Positions 1-11,349 of a stretch of 64,000 nucleotides of DNA are shown one piece after another. A program made the translations under genes and the position numbers. The notes beneath the pieces were generated by a model. That model saw nothing but the letters and a program-made list of their open reading frames with translations, made no database searches and had not been told where the DNA came from. The stretch comes from Pogonophryne albipinna. Its lineage: Eukaryota > Chordata > Actinopteri > Perciformes > Artedidraconidae. Numbering within the stretch: the first letter of the stretch is position 1; every line of letters starts with the position of its first letter. The DNA lies in NCBI GenBank assembly GCA_028583405.1, contig CM053248.1, positions 21,011,139-21,075,138 of the forward strand, read 5' to 3'.

Positions 1-1890
1 TAGTTACTACTTCGACTACTCAAATTATATTTGATAACAACCATGATTAGATTCAGCCCTAGAGTTATTACAAATTACTTTCCAGCCATGTTCAGTGTCC
101 AAATCACAAGTTTGATTACAGTACAATATTATTTTTAAGTCTTTGTATAATAATTCATTCAATTTCTTGATATAACATCAAGTTTTCGACAATACAATTT
201 TGCTTCAATTCATGGACTTAAGATCGATACGAGACAATGTGATATGCTCATTTTATGTTCACATTTTGATACCCAATAAGCTACAGCGGATAAAACAATT
301 CACATCTCCAATGCACTTTAATGCACATGTTCTTCTGTTTGTATTCTGGTCTTTGTTAGGATGTTAAATGGGTCATGATTCCCTTCAAAATATCGATTTT
401 ATATTGCTGTGAAAATGTCTCCTACGAACAACTACGTTTTTTAACTACAACAACTACATTTTACAAGATTACATTTAAACACATCCTAATAACGTTGTAA
501 TTCACCTTTGACAAAGCCATTTTTTATTAACTACAGCTTTAAGGCATCTTAGTGCAACTTAATGGTGCCTCCCTCTTTTAACTTTAACTATTAGCTTTGT
601 TTTAGCCTAGCAGAACTCTCCACTGGATGCTAAAAGCTAATGCTAACTAGCTCTCCTCCTTCCAATTTCAAATCGGATTTGAATTTCAAAAATACTGCGT
701 GCAGGCAACCAATTGGTTACGTCATCTGGGTGCATTAATAGTGAGTTAACAGTAAACTATGAATGTGTCAATGGAACAAAGGGAGGATCTCCTGGTACAT
801 CTGGTACTAGAAAAAACAAGTACGTTCTCGGTTTCAGAATGTTGGCATCGAAATAATCTGTAATCCAGACTTCACAAATGTGTATCCAAATTGGTAGATC
901 AATACAAATTTACTTAAAAACTACATTATAAATACCCAAATGTATGAACAGTACATTTTGTACCTATTAAACAAATGTGCCTATTAAAACACTCACTCTT
1001 AGTAAAGTATCCACATTTATAAATCATCATAGCTCTTTTATATTTGGTATTCTTAACAAACATTAGTTAGTTAGAACTTTTTTCATTGTTGCTTGAAGAC
1101 CAATTTGCCAGGGCCCACTGCCATGCTCGACCCCTGGGTTCCCACTCAGGAAGCCCTGGTGGTAAATCCGGTTGGGTCACCATCCCTCCTTTATTCCCTG
1201 TGTGTGTGAGAGCATGCCTGTGATTGCGTGTGTCTATGTCTTGGCCATCTGTGCAGCGTGTGTGTGTACGTGTGTTAGAGATTGCATGCATGTAGTGTGT
1301 ATTCCTGCGATGGGAGGTTCGTGTGGTCGACATGAAATGATTCAGAGTGTATCTTCTCCTAAAAGGCAGAACAAGCAAACAAACAGCGCTGCAGTAGGAA
1401 GCTCGTCGGCTGTTTAACAGCTGCTGGTCTGCAGTTCACTGCAGTTCAGCTGCCTGATAATGACTCAGACAGAGCAAAGAACACTGTACTGTACAGTCTG
1501 CCTCTGGTTTCACCTGGTATACTCCGCCCTGCCATTCTTGTTCATTAAACAGGACACACACTCCCCTCTCTGTGCACAAAGGTGGGAAGCAACTGCAACA
1601 ATTGTGAAGGAGCTGGGAAAGAAGCTTAAGGAGGAGATGTTTTATGCCTTTATTGGATAATAGAAAGCAGAGACAGACACATATTTATCTTTAAAAAAAA
1701 TGGAGCACAAAATATTTCAAAGGATAAGAGAAGATATTCATATTCTGCATTTGTTGTGCTGCTTGGAGCGATGGCTGCAACTATTCATATATATTACTTA
1801 ATTTACTATTCTCATAGAGCTGCCCAAATATCAAAATGTTATTGAAAACGCAATACGGACTAGTGCAATATTCAAATTGCATGAAGCATA
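1..1890. other. AT-rich stretch, no gene recognised
   Basis: No coding region, RNA gene or complete repeat is recognisable here. A GT-rich segment lies around 1196-1275. About 630-690 resembles 47270-47340 (shared core AACTAGCTCTCCTCCT), so a decayed dispersed repeat is probable. Short open frames near 1067-1660 show no family motif and look like chance. Confidence 0.6.
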
Positions 1891-1892
1891 TA

Positions 1893-2165
1893 CACTGAAC
1901 AAAAATATTTTGTTTTTGCTCCCATTTTTCATGAGATGAACTCAAAGATCTAAAACATTTTCTATATACACAAAATAACCATTTCTCTCAAATATTGTTC
2001 ACAAATCTGAAAAAATCTGTGATAGTGAGCACTTCTCCTTTGCCGAGATAATCCATCCCACCTCACAGGTGTGGCATATCAAGATGCTGATTAGACAGCA
2101 TGATTATTGCACAGGTGTGCCTTAGGCTGGCCACAATAAAAGGCCACTCTGAAATGTTCAGTTTT
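1893..2165 (+). repeat. Left terminal inverted repeat of the Tc1-like element
   Basis: It pairs with 3232-3517 over almost its full length, from CACTGAAC inward to the GGCCACTCTGAAA block. Differences are a few substitutions and a 12-bp deletion close to the tip. Long repeats of this kind are typical of the IR/DR group of fish Tc1 elements. Confidence 0.9.
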
Positions 2166-2178
2166 ATCACACAGCACA

Positions 2179-3192
2179 ATGCCACAGATGTCACAAGTTT
2201 TGAGGGAGCGTGCAATTGGCATGCTGACAGCAGGAATGTCCACCAGAGCTGTTGCCCGTGAATTGAATATTCATTTCTCTACCATAAGCCGTCTCCAAAG
2301 GCGTTTCAGAGAATTTGGCAGTACATCCAACCGGCCTCACAACCGCAGATCACGTGTAACCACACCAGCCCAGGACCTCCACATCCAGCATGTTCACCTC
2401 CAAGATCGTCTGAGACCAGCCACTCGGACAGCTGCTGCAACAATCGGTTTGCATAACCAAAGAATTTCTGCACAAACTGTCAGAAACCGTCTCAGGGAAG
2501 CTCATCTGCATGCTCGTCGTCCTCATCGGGGTCTCGACCTGACTCCGGTTCGTCGTCGTAACCGACTTGAGTGGGCAAATGCTCACATTCGATGGCGTCT
2601 GGCACGTTGGAGAGGTGTTCTCTTCACGGATGAATCCCGGTTTTCACTGTTCAGGGCAGATGGCAGACAGCGTGTGTGGCATCGTGTGGGTGAGCGGTTT
2701 TCTGATGTCAATGTTGTGAATCGAGTGGCCCATGGTGGTGGTGGGGTTATGGTATGGGCAGGCGTATGTTATGGACAACGAACACAGGTGCATTTTATTG
2801 ATGGCATTGTGAATGCACAGAGATACCGTGACGAGATCCTGAGGCCCATTGTTGTGCCATTCATCCACGACCATCACCTCATGTTGCAGCATGATAATGC
2901 ACGGCCCCATGTTGCAAGGATCTGTACACAATTCCTGGAGGCTGAAAACATCCCAGTTCTTGCATGGCCAGCATACTCACCGGACATGTCACACATTGAG
3001 CATGTTTGGGATGCTCTGGATCGGCGTATACGACAGCGTGTTCCAGTTCCTGCCAATACCCAGCAACTTGGCACAGCCATTGAAGAGGAGTGGACCAACA
3101 TTCCACAGGCCACAATCAACAACCTGATCAACTCTATGCGAAGGAGATGTGTTGCACTGCGTGAGGCAAATGGTGGTCACACCAGATACTGA
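2179..3192 (+). CDS. Tc1-like DD34E transposase, intact frame
   Basis: Encodes a 337-residue transposase, the usual length for Tc1-like enzymes, which cut and paste the element in the nucleus. The N-terminus (about residues 5-55) holds a helix-turn-helix of the paired type, with RAVARELN and STISRLQRRF. A second DNA-binding region with RR-rich segments follows (about 100-130). The catalytic triad is readable: D151 in FTDESRF, D239 in QHDNARPH, and E274 in SHIEHVWD. The last two are 34 residues apart, which defines DD34E. A glycine-rich box (GGGGVMVWAG, about 186-195) is also present. The ATG sits 14 bp inside the left inverted repeat's inner edge and the stop is followed by AATAAA. The usual LNPIEH motif reads MSHIEH, but the catalytic glutamate is kept. 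There are no stops or frameshifts, so the copy may be young. Activity cannot be judged from sequence alone. Confidence 0.95.
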   Translation: MPQMSQVLRERAIGMLTAGMSTRAVARELNIHFSTISRLQRRFREFGSTSNRPHNRRSRVTTPAQDLHIQHVHLQDRLRPATRTAAATIGLHNQRISAQTVRNRLREAHLHARRPHRGLDLTPVRRRNRLEWANAHIRWRLARWRGVLFTDESRFSLFRADGRQRVWHRVGERFSDVNVVNRVAHGGGGVMVWAGVCYGQRTQVHFIDGIVNAQRYRDEILRPIVVPFIHDHHLMLQHDNARPHVARICTQFLEAENIPVLAWPAYSPDMSHIEHVWDALDRRIRQRVPVPANTQQLGTAIEEEWTNIPQATINNLINSMRRRCVALREANGGHTRY

Positions 3193-3231
3193 CTGGTTTT
3201 CGGACCCCCCCAGACCTCCCCCCCAATAAAG

Positions 3232-3517
3232 CAAAACTGCACGTTTCAGAGTGGCCTTTTATTGTGGCCAGCATAAGGCACACCTGTGCAATAATCATGC
3301 TGTCTAATCAGCATCTTGATATGCCACACCTGTGAGGTGGGATGGATTATCTCGGCAAAGGAGAAGTGCTCACTATCACAGACTTTTTCAGATTTGTGAA
3401 CAATATTTGAGAGAAATGGTTATTTTGTGTATGTAGAAAATGTTTTAGATCTTTGAGTTCATCTCATGAAAAATGGGAGCAAAAACAAAAGTGTTGCATT
3501 TATATTTTTGTTCAGTG
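3232..3517 (+). repeat. Right terminal inverted repeat of the Tc1-like element
   Basis: Reverse complement of 1893-2165. It keeps the full tip, including the TGTTGCATTTATA segment that is missing from the left repeat. Confidence 0.9.
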
Positions 3518-3569
3518 TATGTTAAAGGGGCTCTATTAAGTTTTTTCAGGTGTATATCAGTATGTAGTG

Positions 3570-5013
3570 CAGGGGTGCCCAACCTTTTTTGAACCGAGAG
3601 CTACTTTTAAAGTTGCCAGTCTGCCGAGATCTACCAGTCCAAATAGAGAGGCGTAGCCATTACTGACAGCCTACTACCAGGTAAATACACACTTCTACTG
3701 GTATAAAACTGACCTTTGTACGATTAATACTTCATAAAATACTGCAGATCCTTTATCTTACCTCTTTCTAATCTACACACATACAAGTATTTAACTGAAG
3801 TTACACAACAGTGTTGTTGATACAGAGTTGGAGTGTCACGTCACATACTACAGTGGGTAATGTTTTCAAGAAACATTGAACAGTGCTGACACATATGACA
3901 CAGGGAAAAAAGAAAAGACTCTGAACCCTTTCTTTGCCATTATATAAAAATAGTGTTGCTACAAAAGTATAAATTAGGCTTACTAATAAGACAACTCAGA
4001 TCTGAAGCGACACAGGAATCTGCTGCAACAGTGCAATAAAAAAGACAAAATTAATAGAATCAAACCCTTTTTTTGTTGCATTTTAGTAGAGTATAAAAAG
4101 AAATGCCTTTAAAATAGGATGCAAGCAACACTAGTTTCTTAACCTGAATTGATGATAGACTATAATCAATTTAAACAGAACAGATCTTAATGTTTGCATT
4201 CTTATACCATTTTGTACAATAATTATAATGAATAAGTTCAAACAAACTAAAACTTACAGCTGATTAATAACGATATCTAACTTGAGTTTTTATCATATCA
4301 AAAACCTGTTGAAATGCTACTGTTATTTTTACTGTCCCCAAAAAGCGCGTCGGCAGCCTCCAGGAATGCTTCTTTCACAACTTCGCCGTCTTTGAAAGAC
4401 TTCATGTGTTTCACAAGAACGTGACTGACACGATAAGATGCTCTGGTAGCAGCCTTGCTCTTGTTGTTGGGCCTGGTGGAAATGGACTGCTGTGCATTTA
4501 GCTGTCCTTTCAGGCCCCTCCCCGTTTGGGAGCGTAGGGCAGAATTAGGAGGGAATTCCGTCTCGTAGCGTTTGTGCACTGTTTTGAAATGCCGCTCCTA
4601 AATTACCCTTCTTCGATAAAGCCACGCTTGCATTGCAGATGAGACAGATGGACTTTGAATTGGAATAGATACAAAAATAATCATCCTCCCACTCGGAGTG
4701 AAAATGATATATTTGGGGCTTTTTTGCTTCTGCCATTGCGGTCTTGTGTGTGTGCGGACTGTCACTCCTGTTGTTGACACGGACAACGTCAGCGAACTAG
4801 TGCCCATTTCCCACAAGCCACGCCCCGACACATGGGGTCACGCCGGCCAATCACAAAGCTTTGATGCGTTCAAGTGCATTATTCTGACACAGGAAGATTA
4901 TGTTATAGGACATTAACGATAAAACTGAATATTGTTGTTCTATTTTTAGACACATCTCGCGATCGACTGGGAATCTCCCCGCGATCGACCGGTCGACTGA
5001 TTGGGCACCCCTG
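3570..5013. mobile_element. hAT transposon, internally deleted, 8-bp target duplication
   Basis: The termini are CAGGGGTGCCCAA and its complement TTGGGCACCCCTG. Perfect 8-bp direct repeats ATGTAGTG flank them (3562-3569 and 5014-5021). The 1444-bp unit keeps only the 5' part of a transposase gene on the minus strand, so it is non-autonomous. The Charlie/GTF2IRD2-like affiliation comes from the encoded protein segment. Confidence 0.93.
4298..4736 (-). pseudogene. N-terminal fragment of a hAT transposase (GTF2IRD2/SCAND3-like), frameshifted
   Basis: Two overlapping minus-strand frames form one decayed coding segment. The first (4736 to about 4600) encodes an N-terminus with HFHSEWEDDYF and the zinc-binding pair CLICNASVALSKKGNL. 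The second (from about 4605 to 4298) continues with KRYETEFPPNSALR, then SYRVSHVLVKHMKSFKDGE and VKEAFLEAADALFG. Both blocks are characteristic of hAT transposases that were domesticated in vertebrates as GTF2IRD2-type proteins. A one-base insertion just after the NL of the finger, near 4605, moves the reading into the other frame. The RNase H-like catalytic core and the dimerisation domain are absent. The segment lies inside the element at 3570-5013 with its 5' end toward the right terminus. No functional protein is expected. Confidence 0.85.
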
Positions 5014-5385
5014 ATGTAGTGGCTCTACTGGGACATTTTCACTCTCTGTCTGAAACCAGAGCCCAGTCTGCTCTGATTGGTTAGTTGGCCCGCTCTGTTG
5101 TGATTGGTCAATCGCTTAGAGATGTCCCTCCCCTGAGACTATAAAGTACAATGTGTTGGAGCGCTAGCCAATAGAACTAAACAAAATGTATTATCTTTTT
5201 TCAATGATACAAGAATAATGATGTACAAATTATTAATCCCTAGCATATCGTAATAGCAATGTTAGTTGATTTTTCTAATTTGTGCAGTCCTATATTCTAC
5301 CATTTTTCAATTTCAATTAAATTGCACTTAATAATAGTATGGGCCAAAAATAAAACCATTAAACTAAATAGATTACATTACATTA

Positions 5386-5470
5386 CATTGCATTTAGCTG
5401 ACGCTTTTATCCAAAGCAACTTACAATAAGTACATTCGACCAGGAAGACAGAACCTTGAAGAAAACAGAA
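5386..5470 (-). repeat. Retroelement 3'-tail fragment (ATTAC-rich)
   Basis: An ATTACATTACATT run is followed by the block GACGCTTTTATCCAAAGC and AACTTACAATAAGT. The same block ends the SINE at 7398-7592. On the minus strand it reads as an L2-like 3' tail followed by TAATG repeats, so this is a truncated retrotransposed fragment. Confidence 0.6.
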
Positions 5471-6022
5471 TCATATAAGTACATCAGGTTTCATCGAGCC
5501 AGATGTATTTGCATCAATGATTTTGTTGGTAAAGAGAGGCCACACACACTAACACACACACTCATGCAACGACTAAAGAAGCGATAAATCGGTCAGTAGG
5601 GGATTTCGTGCTGAATGTACTGGACGGGGATCTGTTAGGTTCCAGTAATTTCACTGTCTCTTGTTTGTTTGTTTGCACGGGTTTTGTACGCATTTTTATG
5701 TCACAGCTCATGATTCTGTGATGCTAATCTAGCCAAGCACCACCAAGGGAAACAGCTACATAAGACTGTCTCTCGAACACAGCGGGCCATTTGGCAAAGT
5801 TTTAATTTTACATCCTCAATCGTTGGTTTTCAGCACTTTCGTGTGTCTTTTATGGTCTTATTTTCTATACTACTTCCTTAAACTGAAGAAGAAATAAAAC
5901 AAACAAGATGTGGGAGAGAAACTCCTTCTGGAGGAGCCTTTGCAGACCATGTACATGTAAAATAAACCTATACAACACACTACATGAAAGGGAAAGCCCG
6001 TAAAAGATTAAAAGGGCCCATT

Positions 6023-7397
6023 TTGAATAAAAAAACTAATAAAATAATAGAGCACTTAAGAAGTTTAGGCCATTTCAAACTAATGCATCAGCACTCACTG
6101 TAACATGGTTTGGCTTATTTAAACTAAATATATCTACACTTTTCTTGTATTTCTGAGTTTGTATCTTTATGGTTTATATCACATATTTTATGTTGCTTTT
6201 GGTCAAACGTAAGCTAAATGCAATGAAATGTATTATAGTCATGAAATGTATGCAATTTAAACTCCATGTTACCACCTAGACAATAACTTGATAAAACATG
6301 CTCGTAAAAGATTAAAATCTCAATTAACCTATTTGGTTTTAATCACAGATAAAATGGTTCATAAACCCCGTTTATGGTGTAGTGCTTGAGTTGGGATCTA
6401 TAAAATCAAGGTGTCTGAAAATTACCGACACAATAACAATTTCCTTTGACTGTTTATGCTGTTTACTGGCTATTATACAGCAGCGTAAACGGCCTCTTAG
6501 GTACCTCAATAAAACAGGCCTGTGATTACCCAGCTTGTAGTATATCGTCAAAGAGGGCTACGTTTGGAAGAAGGAGCTACCACTACATCGTATTATGTCT
6601 TCACTGCTGATTATTTTCTGACTTAGTAGCATATAGGCTCCCTGTCTAGCATAATTATGTCATTACTTTTTAACTTCAAGAAACACAAATAGTCTATCTA
6701 ACGTCCAGTCTTTGTTTTGCCAAACTTCATGTCTCTGATTGTGCTGGACAACATAATTAAACTTCTTAGAATATCTTGAAAATATATTTTGTTTACATTG
6801 TCTCATTCCAGCTGCACTAAAAATATAATCAACTTGAAGCGTTCTACACTCGTTGGTTTGAACATCAACTACAAAGTTTCCATTCAGGTTGACAGCAGTC
6901 TGCATGGCAAGTGTTCAGATCCTAGCATGAGATCAAAACTCAATTATTTGACTACACTTTGCTTAGTTAGCCTCAGATTCATCCACAATCTCCATCCAAA
7001 AAGTATTTGCTTCATTTTACTTCAGTGTTTCGAGATAAAAATAGTCTTCAGCACAGCCAGAGTTTACTGTCACAACAACTGCATTGTTTAGCTTTAATGA
7101 GACCTGAAACCTATTCGCAATCTGATGCCAAGACAGGAATAAAAGTTGACCACAAGTGTGTTTCTTGATATTTTGAGACACATAGTTGTACAATAATGTG
7201 TGAAACAATCACTTACCTTTGCGAAGTATTAAACTCCAAAAACTGTGAAAACAGTAACTGAGGCAAAAATCCTACTCCTACTTGAAGTCCATTGTGGCTG
7301 TGAGTGTTTTGTATTGCTTCTAAAAAGATACATTAAACACTAGTTAAAAAATGATTGACCCATGTCGGGGGCAAAGTTCCATCCATAAATGACTCTG
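6023..7397. other. No gene recognised
   Basis: AT-rich sequence. Several open frames of 60-100 codons (for example 6663-6905 and 7017-7208 on the minus strand) have no recognisable domain, and their spacing suggests no shared exon structure. No terminal repeats are visible. Confidence 0.5.
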
Positions 7398-7592
7398 AAT
7401 TACATTACATTACATGTCACTTGTTAGACGCTTTTATCCAAAGCGACTTACATACTCAATACTGTGGGCAATCCCCAGGAGCAATTTGGGGTGAAGTGTC
7501 TCAGGGACACAACGACATGCTGACTGCAGTGGGGTTTGAACCTGTGCTCCCCTGATCCCAACACCAACGCACTAGTCCACTGCGCCACACGC
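7398..7592 (-). mobile_element. tRNA-derived SINE with L2-like tail
   Basis: Read on the minus strand, the head GTGGCGCAGTGGACTAGTGC (about 7588-7568) matches a tRNA A-box region. GGTTCAAACCCC (7542-7531) is a good B box, so an internal RNA polymerase III promoter is present. The body contains TGTGTCCCTGAGACACTTCA. The tail GTCGCTTTGGATAAAAGCG resembles L2-clade LINE 3' ends, which would explain mobilisation by an L2 reverse transcriptase. It ends in TAATG repeats. It lies next to a TTAAAGGGGCCC-family copy. Confidence 0.88.
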
Positions 7593-7604
7593 CTCCCTCC
7601 CCTC

Positions 7605-7955
7605 TTGCCTGAAACACCTCCATTGGACTCCTTTGTTTACCTCCATAACAAAGTGACATCACTATGTCACACTCACGATTCTATTGGCTAGCGCTCACAC
7701 ACACATTGTATGTGACTTGCTCTAAGCGGTTGACCAATCACAACAGAGCCGGCCAGCTAACCAATCAGAGTAGACTGATTGGTTATAGGTCAGGACTCTG
7801 GTTTCAGACGGAGGGTGAAAAGAGGTGCTGCAGCACAGGCAGTATGAGAGAAATAAAGAGCTTTTTGAACATTAAAGCACGGAGACATGTCCCAGTAGAG
7901 GCACTACATACTAATATGAACCTGAAATGAAGATAATATGTCCCAAATAAGATAA
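7605..7955. repeat. TTAAAGGGGCCC-family element, second copy
   Basis: It shares TTGGACTCCTTTGTTTAC, TCTATTGGCTAGCGCTC and the long block CTGGTTTCAGACGGAGGGTG through AAATAAAGAGCTTTTTGAAC with the copies at 34355, 48892 and 55003. The orientation is opposite to 3523-6022. The left end is lost near the SINE and the right terminus is degraded. Confidence 0.6.
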
Positions 7956-8535
7956 TATTACCATTAGGTTCTGCAAAAATGTTCTGATGTTATATGTTGA
8001 GTTTTAACTGAATTCTTTCATAAGAAAAAACTTGGCATTAGATCAACTTTACCTAGCGCATTTTTGAAGACGTTAATATGATCCTACAGTTTGATCATGC
8101 TAGAAGCATATTTATTTTATAATACAGATGACATTATGAATTATATTATTTTATTAATTATATAATTGTACCTCTGTAGTGACCACACTAGTCTTTGGTG
8201 AAATCAGAGGAAGTTTATAGAAGTTTACATCATATGAATGTAAATGCACAGAGCATGAGAAAGACAAATTAAAGGTCAGTTGTCCCTGTTCTTTTCATTT
8301 CTACACGGCTTTGGAAAATTCTCTGGAGTTTATTTGTAGATTGAAACAGTTGAGGAGAATGGCCTGTAAGTGTTTCCAGCCATTTGGGTTTTCCACGGTT
8401 TCCACTCACTTTTAAGTCGACAGTCAGTGCAGGACATATACCTTCTTTGGCTGTCAACTACTGTTCGTTTCATGTAGGACTTTCATTATCAGATTGTAAC
8501 ATTTCTAATTACATTCACTAAAAGGTAATTGTTGT
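7956..8535. other. No gene recognised
   Basis: AT-rich spacer without visible terminal repeats or coding motifs. Confidence 0.5.
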
Positions 8536-9930
8536 CTCTGAGGCAAGGCAAGGCAAGTTTATTTATATAGCACCTTTCAACACAAGTGCTTTACAAAAAA
8601 CGAAAGACATTAAGTAAATGGCATTTAAAATCAGTCATTAAAAAGAAAAGATAATAAAATAAACATTAAAAGAAAAAATACATGGATAAAAGTTACAGTG
8701 CAGTTTAACAAGTGAATAGTTCAATTAAAAGCAGCGGCAAAAAGAAAAGTCTTTAGTCTGGATTTAAAAGTAGTCAGAGTTGCAGCGGACCTGCAGGTTT
8801 CTGAGAGTTTGTTCCAGATATTTGGAGCATAATAACTGAACGCTGCTTTACCATGTTTAGTTCTGACTCTGGGGACAGAAAGCTGACCAGTCCCTGAAGA
8901 CCTGAGAGATCTGGATGGTTCATCATTTAGCAGGAGGTCAGAAATGTATTTTGGGCCTAAACCATTCAGTGCTTTATAAACCAGCAGCAGTATTTTGAAA
9001 TCTATTCTTTGACACACAGGAAGCCAGTGTAAAGACTTCAGAACAGGAGTGATGTGATCCACTTTCTTAGTGTTAGTGAGGACTCGAGCAGCGGCGTTCT
9101 GAATCAGCTGCAGCTTTCTAATATATTTTTTAGTGAGACCTGCAAAGACACCATTGCAGTAGTCGAGTCTACTGAAGATAAAAGCATGGACAAGTTTTTC
9201 CAAATCCTGCTGTGACATTAGTCTTTTAATCCTAGATATATTCTTTAGGTGATAGTAGGCCGATTTAGTAACTGTTTTAATGTGACTGTTGAAACTCAGG
9301 TCAGAGTCCATGACTACACCTAGATTTCTGGCTTTATCTGTTGTTTTGAACATTGCAGACTGAAGCTCAGCGCTAACTTTTATACGTTCTGCCTTGGCTC
9401 CAAAAACCATTACCTCAGTTTTATCTTTGTTTAATTGGAGAAAGTTCTGACACATCCAGTCATTGATTTGTTCAATGCACTTATTCAGTGTTTGAATTGG
9501 AGCATAGTCTCCTGGTGAAATTGTTACGTAAATTTGTGTGTCATCCGCATAGCTATGGTAACTTATTTTGTTGTTTTTCATTATCTGAGCCAGTGGTAGC
9601 ATGTAGATGTTAAAGAGAAGAGGCCCCAAGATGGAGCCTTGAGGTACCCCACATGTCATATTTGTCAACTCAGATGTGTATTTACCGATAGAAACAACGT
9701 TTTTTCTGTCCTTTAAGTAGGATTCAAACCAATTTAGAACTGTTTCCGAAAGTCCCACCCAGTTTTCTAGTCGGTCGAGTAATATGTTGTGGTCAACAGT
9801 GTCAAACGCAGCTCTGAGATCTAATAATACTAACACTGAAGTTCTGCCACTGTCTGTGTTTAAGTGGATGTCATTGAAGACCTTTACAAGAGCAGTCTCA
9901 GTGCTGTGGTTTGGAGCATGAAAAACTGAA
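8536..9930 (-). mobile_element. L2-like LINE, 5'-truncated
   Basis: Minus-strand non-LTR retrotransposon. The 3' end is at about 8540, where the plus strand shows AGGCAAGGCAAGGCAAG followed by TTTATTTATATAGCAC. On the element strand this is a GTGCTATATAAATAAA-type tail ending in TTGCC repeats, as in fish L2/Maui elements. Coding homology stops near 9930, so the endonuclease and the first reverse-transcriptase motifs are missing. Such 5' truncation is the usual product of target-primed reverse transcription. Confidence 0.88.
8721..9930 (-). pseudogene. LINE reverse transcriptase, C-terminal part (L2/CR1 group)
   Basis: The main open frame runs 9836-8721 (371 codons). The same frame extends upstream to about 9930, giving FHAPNHSTETALVK, which is the expected preceding motif; the apparent start at 9836 is therefore arbitrary. 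Counting from 9836, motif A is LDLRAAFDTVDH (about 5-16), GVPQGSILGPLLF is at 63-75, the catalytic YADD is at 96-99, and LNKDKTEVM and LGVVMDSDLSF follow. The C-terminal region (about 230-371) includes LHWLPVCQRIDFKILLLVYK and FKSRLKTFLF, typical of the L2/CR1 group. The whole surviving segment is free of stops, suggesting a fairly recent insertion. The polymerase active site is intact. Without the endonuclease the copy cannot move on its own. Confidence 0.92.
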
Positions 9931-9949
9931 AATAATAATGTTTTCTTGG

Positions 9950-10334
9950 CTAATAAGCATCACAACATCAAAAGTAGGATTAAGAATTAGAGATGATCTG
10001 ACAAGAATCGCAGTAAGATGAGTTATTGTACGACTTAAAAGCATTATTCAGCTACATAACAAGCAAGAGAAAATCAGTGAACCTTCACAGCACCTGTCAA
10101 GTTAAAAACAGATTTAAAGGGATACATCTTCCCATTCTGGAACAGCTGAAGTGGGTGTTGAGTCATTCGACTGAAGAGAGTATGAGGAAATGTTGAGAAA
10201 CTTTGCCTGTGTAATTAATAAAAGTGTAACTAATAAAGACTTTGCTGAAAGGCCTCTGGATTTATGAGCCATTGACAACTGATCTGCTCCGAGATGCTCA
10301 GCTCTAGGAAAGAGGAGACGGAGAAGTGGAGACT
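9950..10334. other. No gene recognised
   Basis: AT-rich spacer between the LINE and the inverted-repeat element that follows. No motif seen. Confidence 0.5.
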
Positions 10335-10646
10335 ATATGTGACCTGCTCCATCGAAATCAGTCGCATTGACCCCAAGACACATTTTGAGTTGTATACACT
10401 GTTGGAAAGAGGATATTCCTAGCTTTCTAATGATATCTGGATTGTTTTTGTACTCCAAATATTAAGCGAAATATGTCACATTATATAATGACTGTCACAG
10501 AGTCATCATTTTGAGAAAAAGGCCTTCAAAGTTTTCTCTTCTCTGGAATCCATCGATCTGATTGATTATTAGCCGAGCAAATGATCAAAATACTACGGAG
10601 GGAAGATATTTTCGTTTGGAGGGGAAGCTCGCGAGTGCGTGTGTAT

Positions 10647-10807
<161 letters not shown>

Positions 10808-10923
10808 TTTGCATTTGTGAGTATTGTGTTTGTTTCCCGGGGAAAACACTCACGAGAAACACCGGCTGTTGTTATGCCTGCAGTGACGTTAAGTTACTCC
10901 GTTCTCCGCTTGTAATTATGCCG

Positions 10924-11228
10924 TTACAAGCTTCAAAGTTGTATTTATCATCTGAATTTGCCAAAACAAGTTTGATATTCTGAAAGCCAAGACTTTGTTT
11001 AATTGAAATCAGATGAAAACAAACTGTAACGGACCCTGCCGTGTTATCTATGATTACTATACTCTGACATTCATAATGTCAGCCGGAGGGAGGGGTGGCG
11101 GCGCTGCGGAAGAACAGATTGCGAGTCCCTTTACAAGCTTAAAGAATGTATTTATCGTGTGATTTTGGAAATAAAAGTTTCATATTCTGAAAGCCAAGAC
11201 TTTGTTTGTTTAAAATCAAACAAAACAC
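10924..11228 (+). repeat. Internal direct duplication, about 100 bp, two copies
   Basis: 10924-11025 and 11131-11228 share TTACAAGCTT near the start and ATTCTGAAAGCCAAGACTTT near the end, about 207 bp apart. The copies differ in their middle parts, so the duplication is not recent. Confidence 0.85.
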
Positions 11229-11349
11229 CCGAACCCCGAAAAAATATTTTTTTACGTAAATCCACGTTTATTTTGAAATGACCCGTTGCGACTTCCGACT
11301 GATTTCGATAGAGCGGGTCACATATGTGCTTAAATTTGTCTCATAATTA

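Larger units (their letters stand above)
1893..3517 (+). mobile_element. Tc1/mariner (Tc1-like) transposon, near-complete
   Basis: The element begins CACTGAACAAAAATA and ends with its complement, TATTTTTGTTCAGTG, flanked by TA on both sides (1891-1892 and 3518-3519). That is the target duplication expected of Tc1/mariner elements. Long inverted repeats of about 275-285 bp flank one uninterrupted transposase frame. The left terminal repeat lacks about 12 bp (around 1908) that are present in the right repeat and in the second copy at 11350. This could weaken mobility even though the reading frame is open. An AATAAA lies just past the stop codon at about 3224. The insertion sits directly beside a TTAAAGGGGCCC-family element. 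Confidence 0.95.
3523..6022. mobile_element. TTAAAGGGGCCC-family DNA element, split by a hAT insertion
   Basis: The left end reads TTAAAGGGGCTCTATTAAG. The conserved interior resumes at 5022 with ACTGGGACATTTTCAC and the TCTGAAACCAGAGCCCAG block seen again at 7790, 34460, 49420 and 55140. The far end is recognisable near 5930-6020 (CCTTTGCAGACCATGTACAT through AAAAGGGCCCA). The family carries no visible protein and behaves like a MITE, plausibly of a TTAA-targeting superfamily. This copy holds the 3570-5013 hAT and a retroelement tail at 5386-5470, so it is older than both. Confidence 0.55.

Noticed and set aside
2350..3234. Antisense and out-of-frame open frames within the Tc1 element
   Set aside because: Shadows of the intact plus-strand transposase.
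6663..7208. Adjacent minus-strand frames that might be exons
   Set aside because: No recognisable domain and no convincing splice sites joining them in phase.
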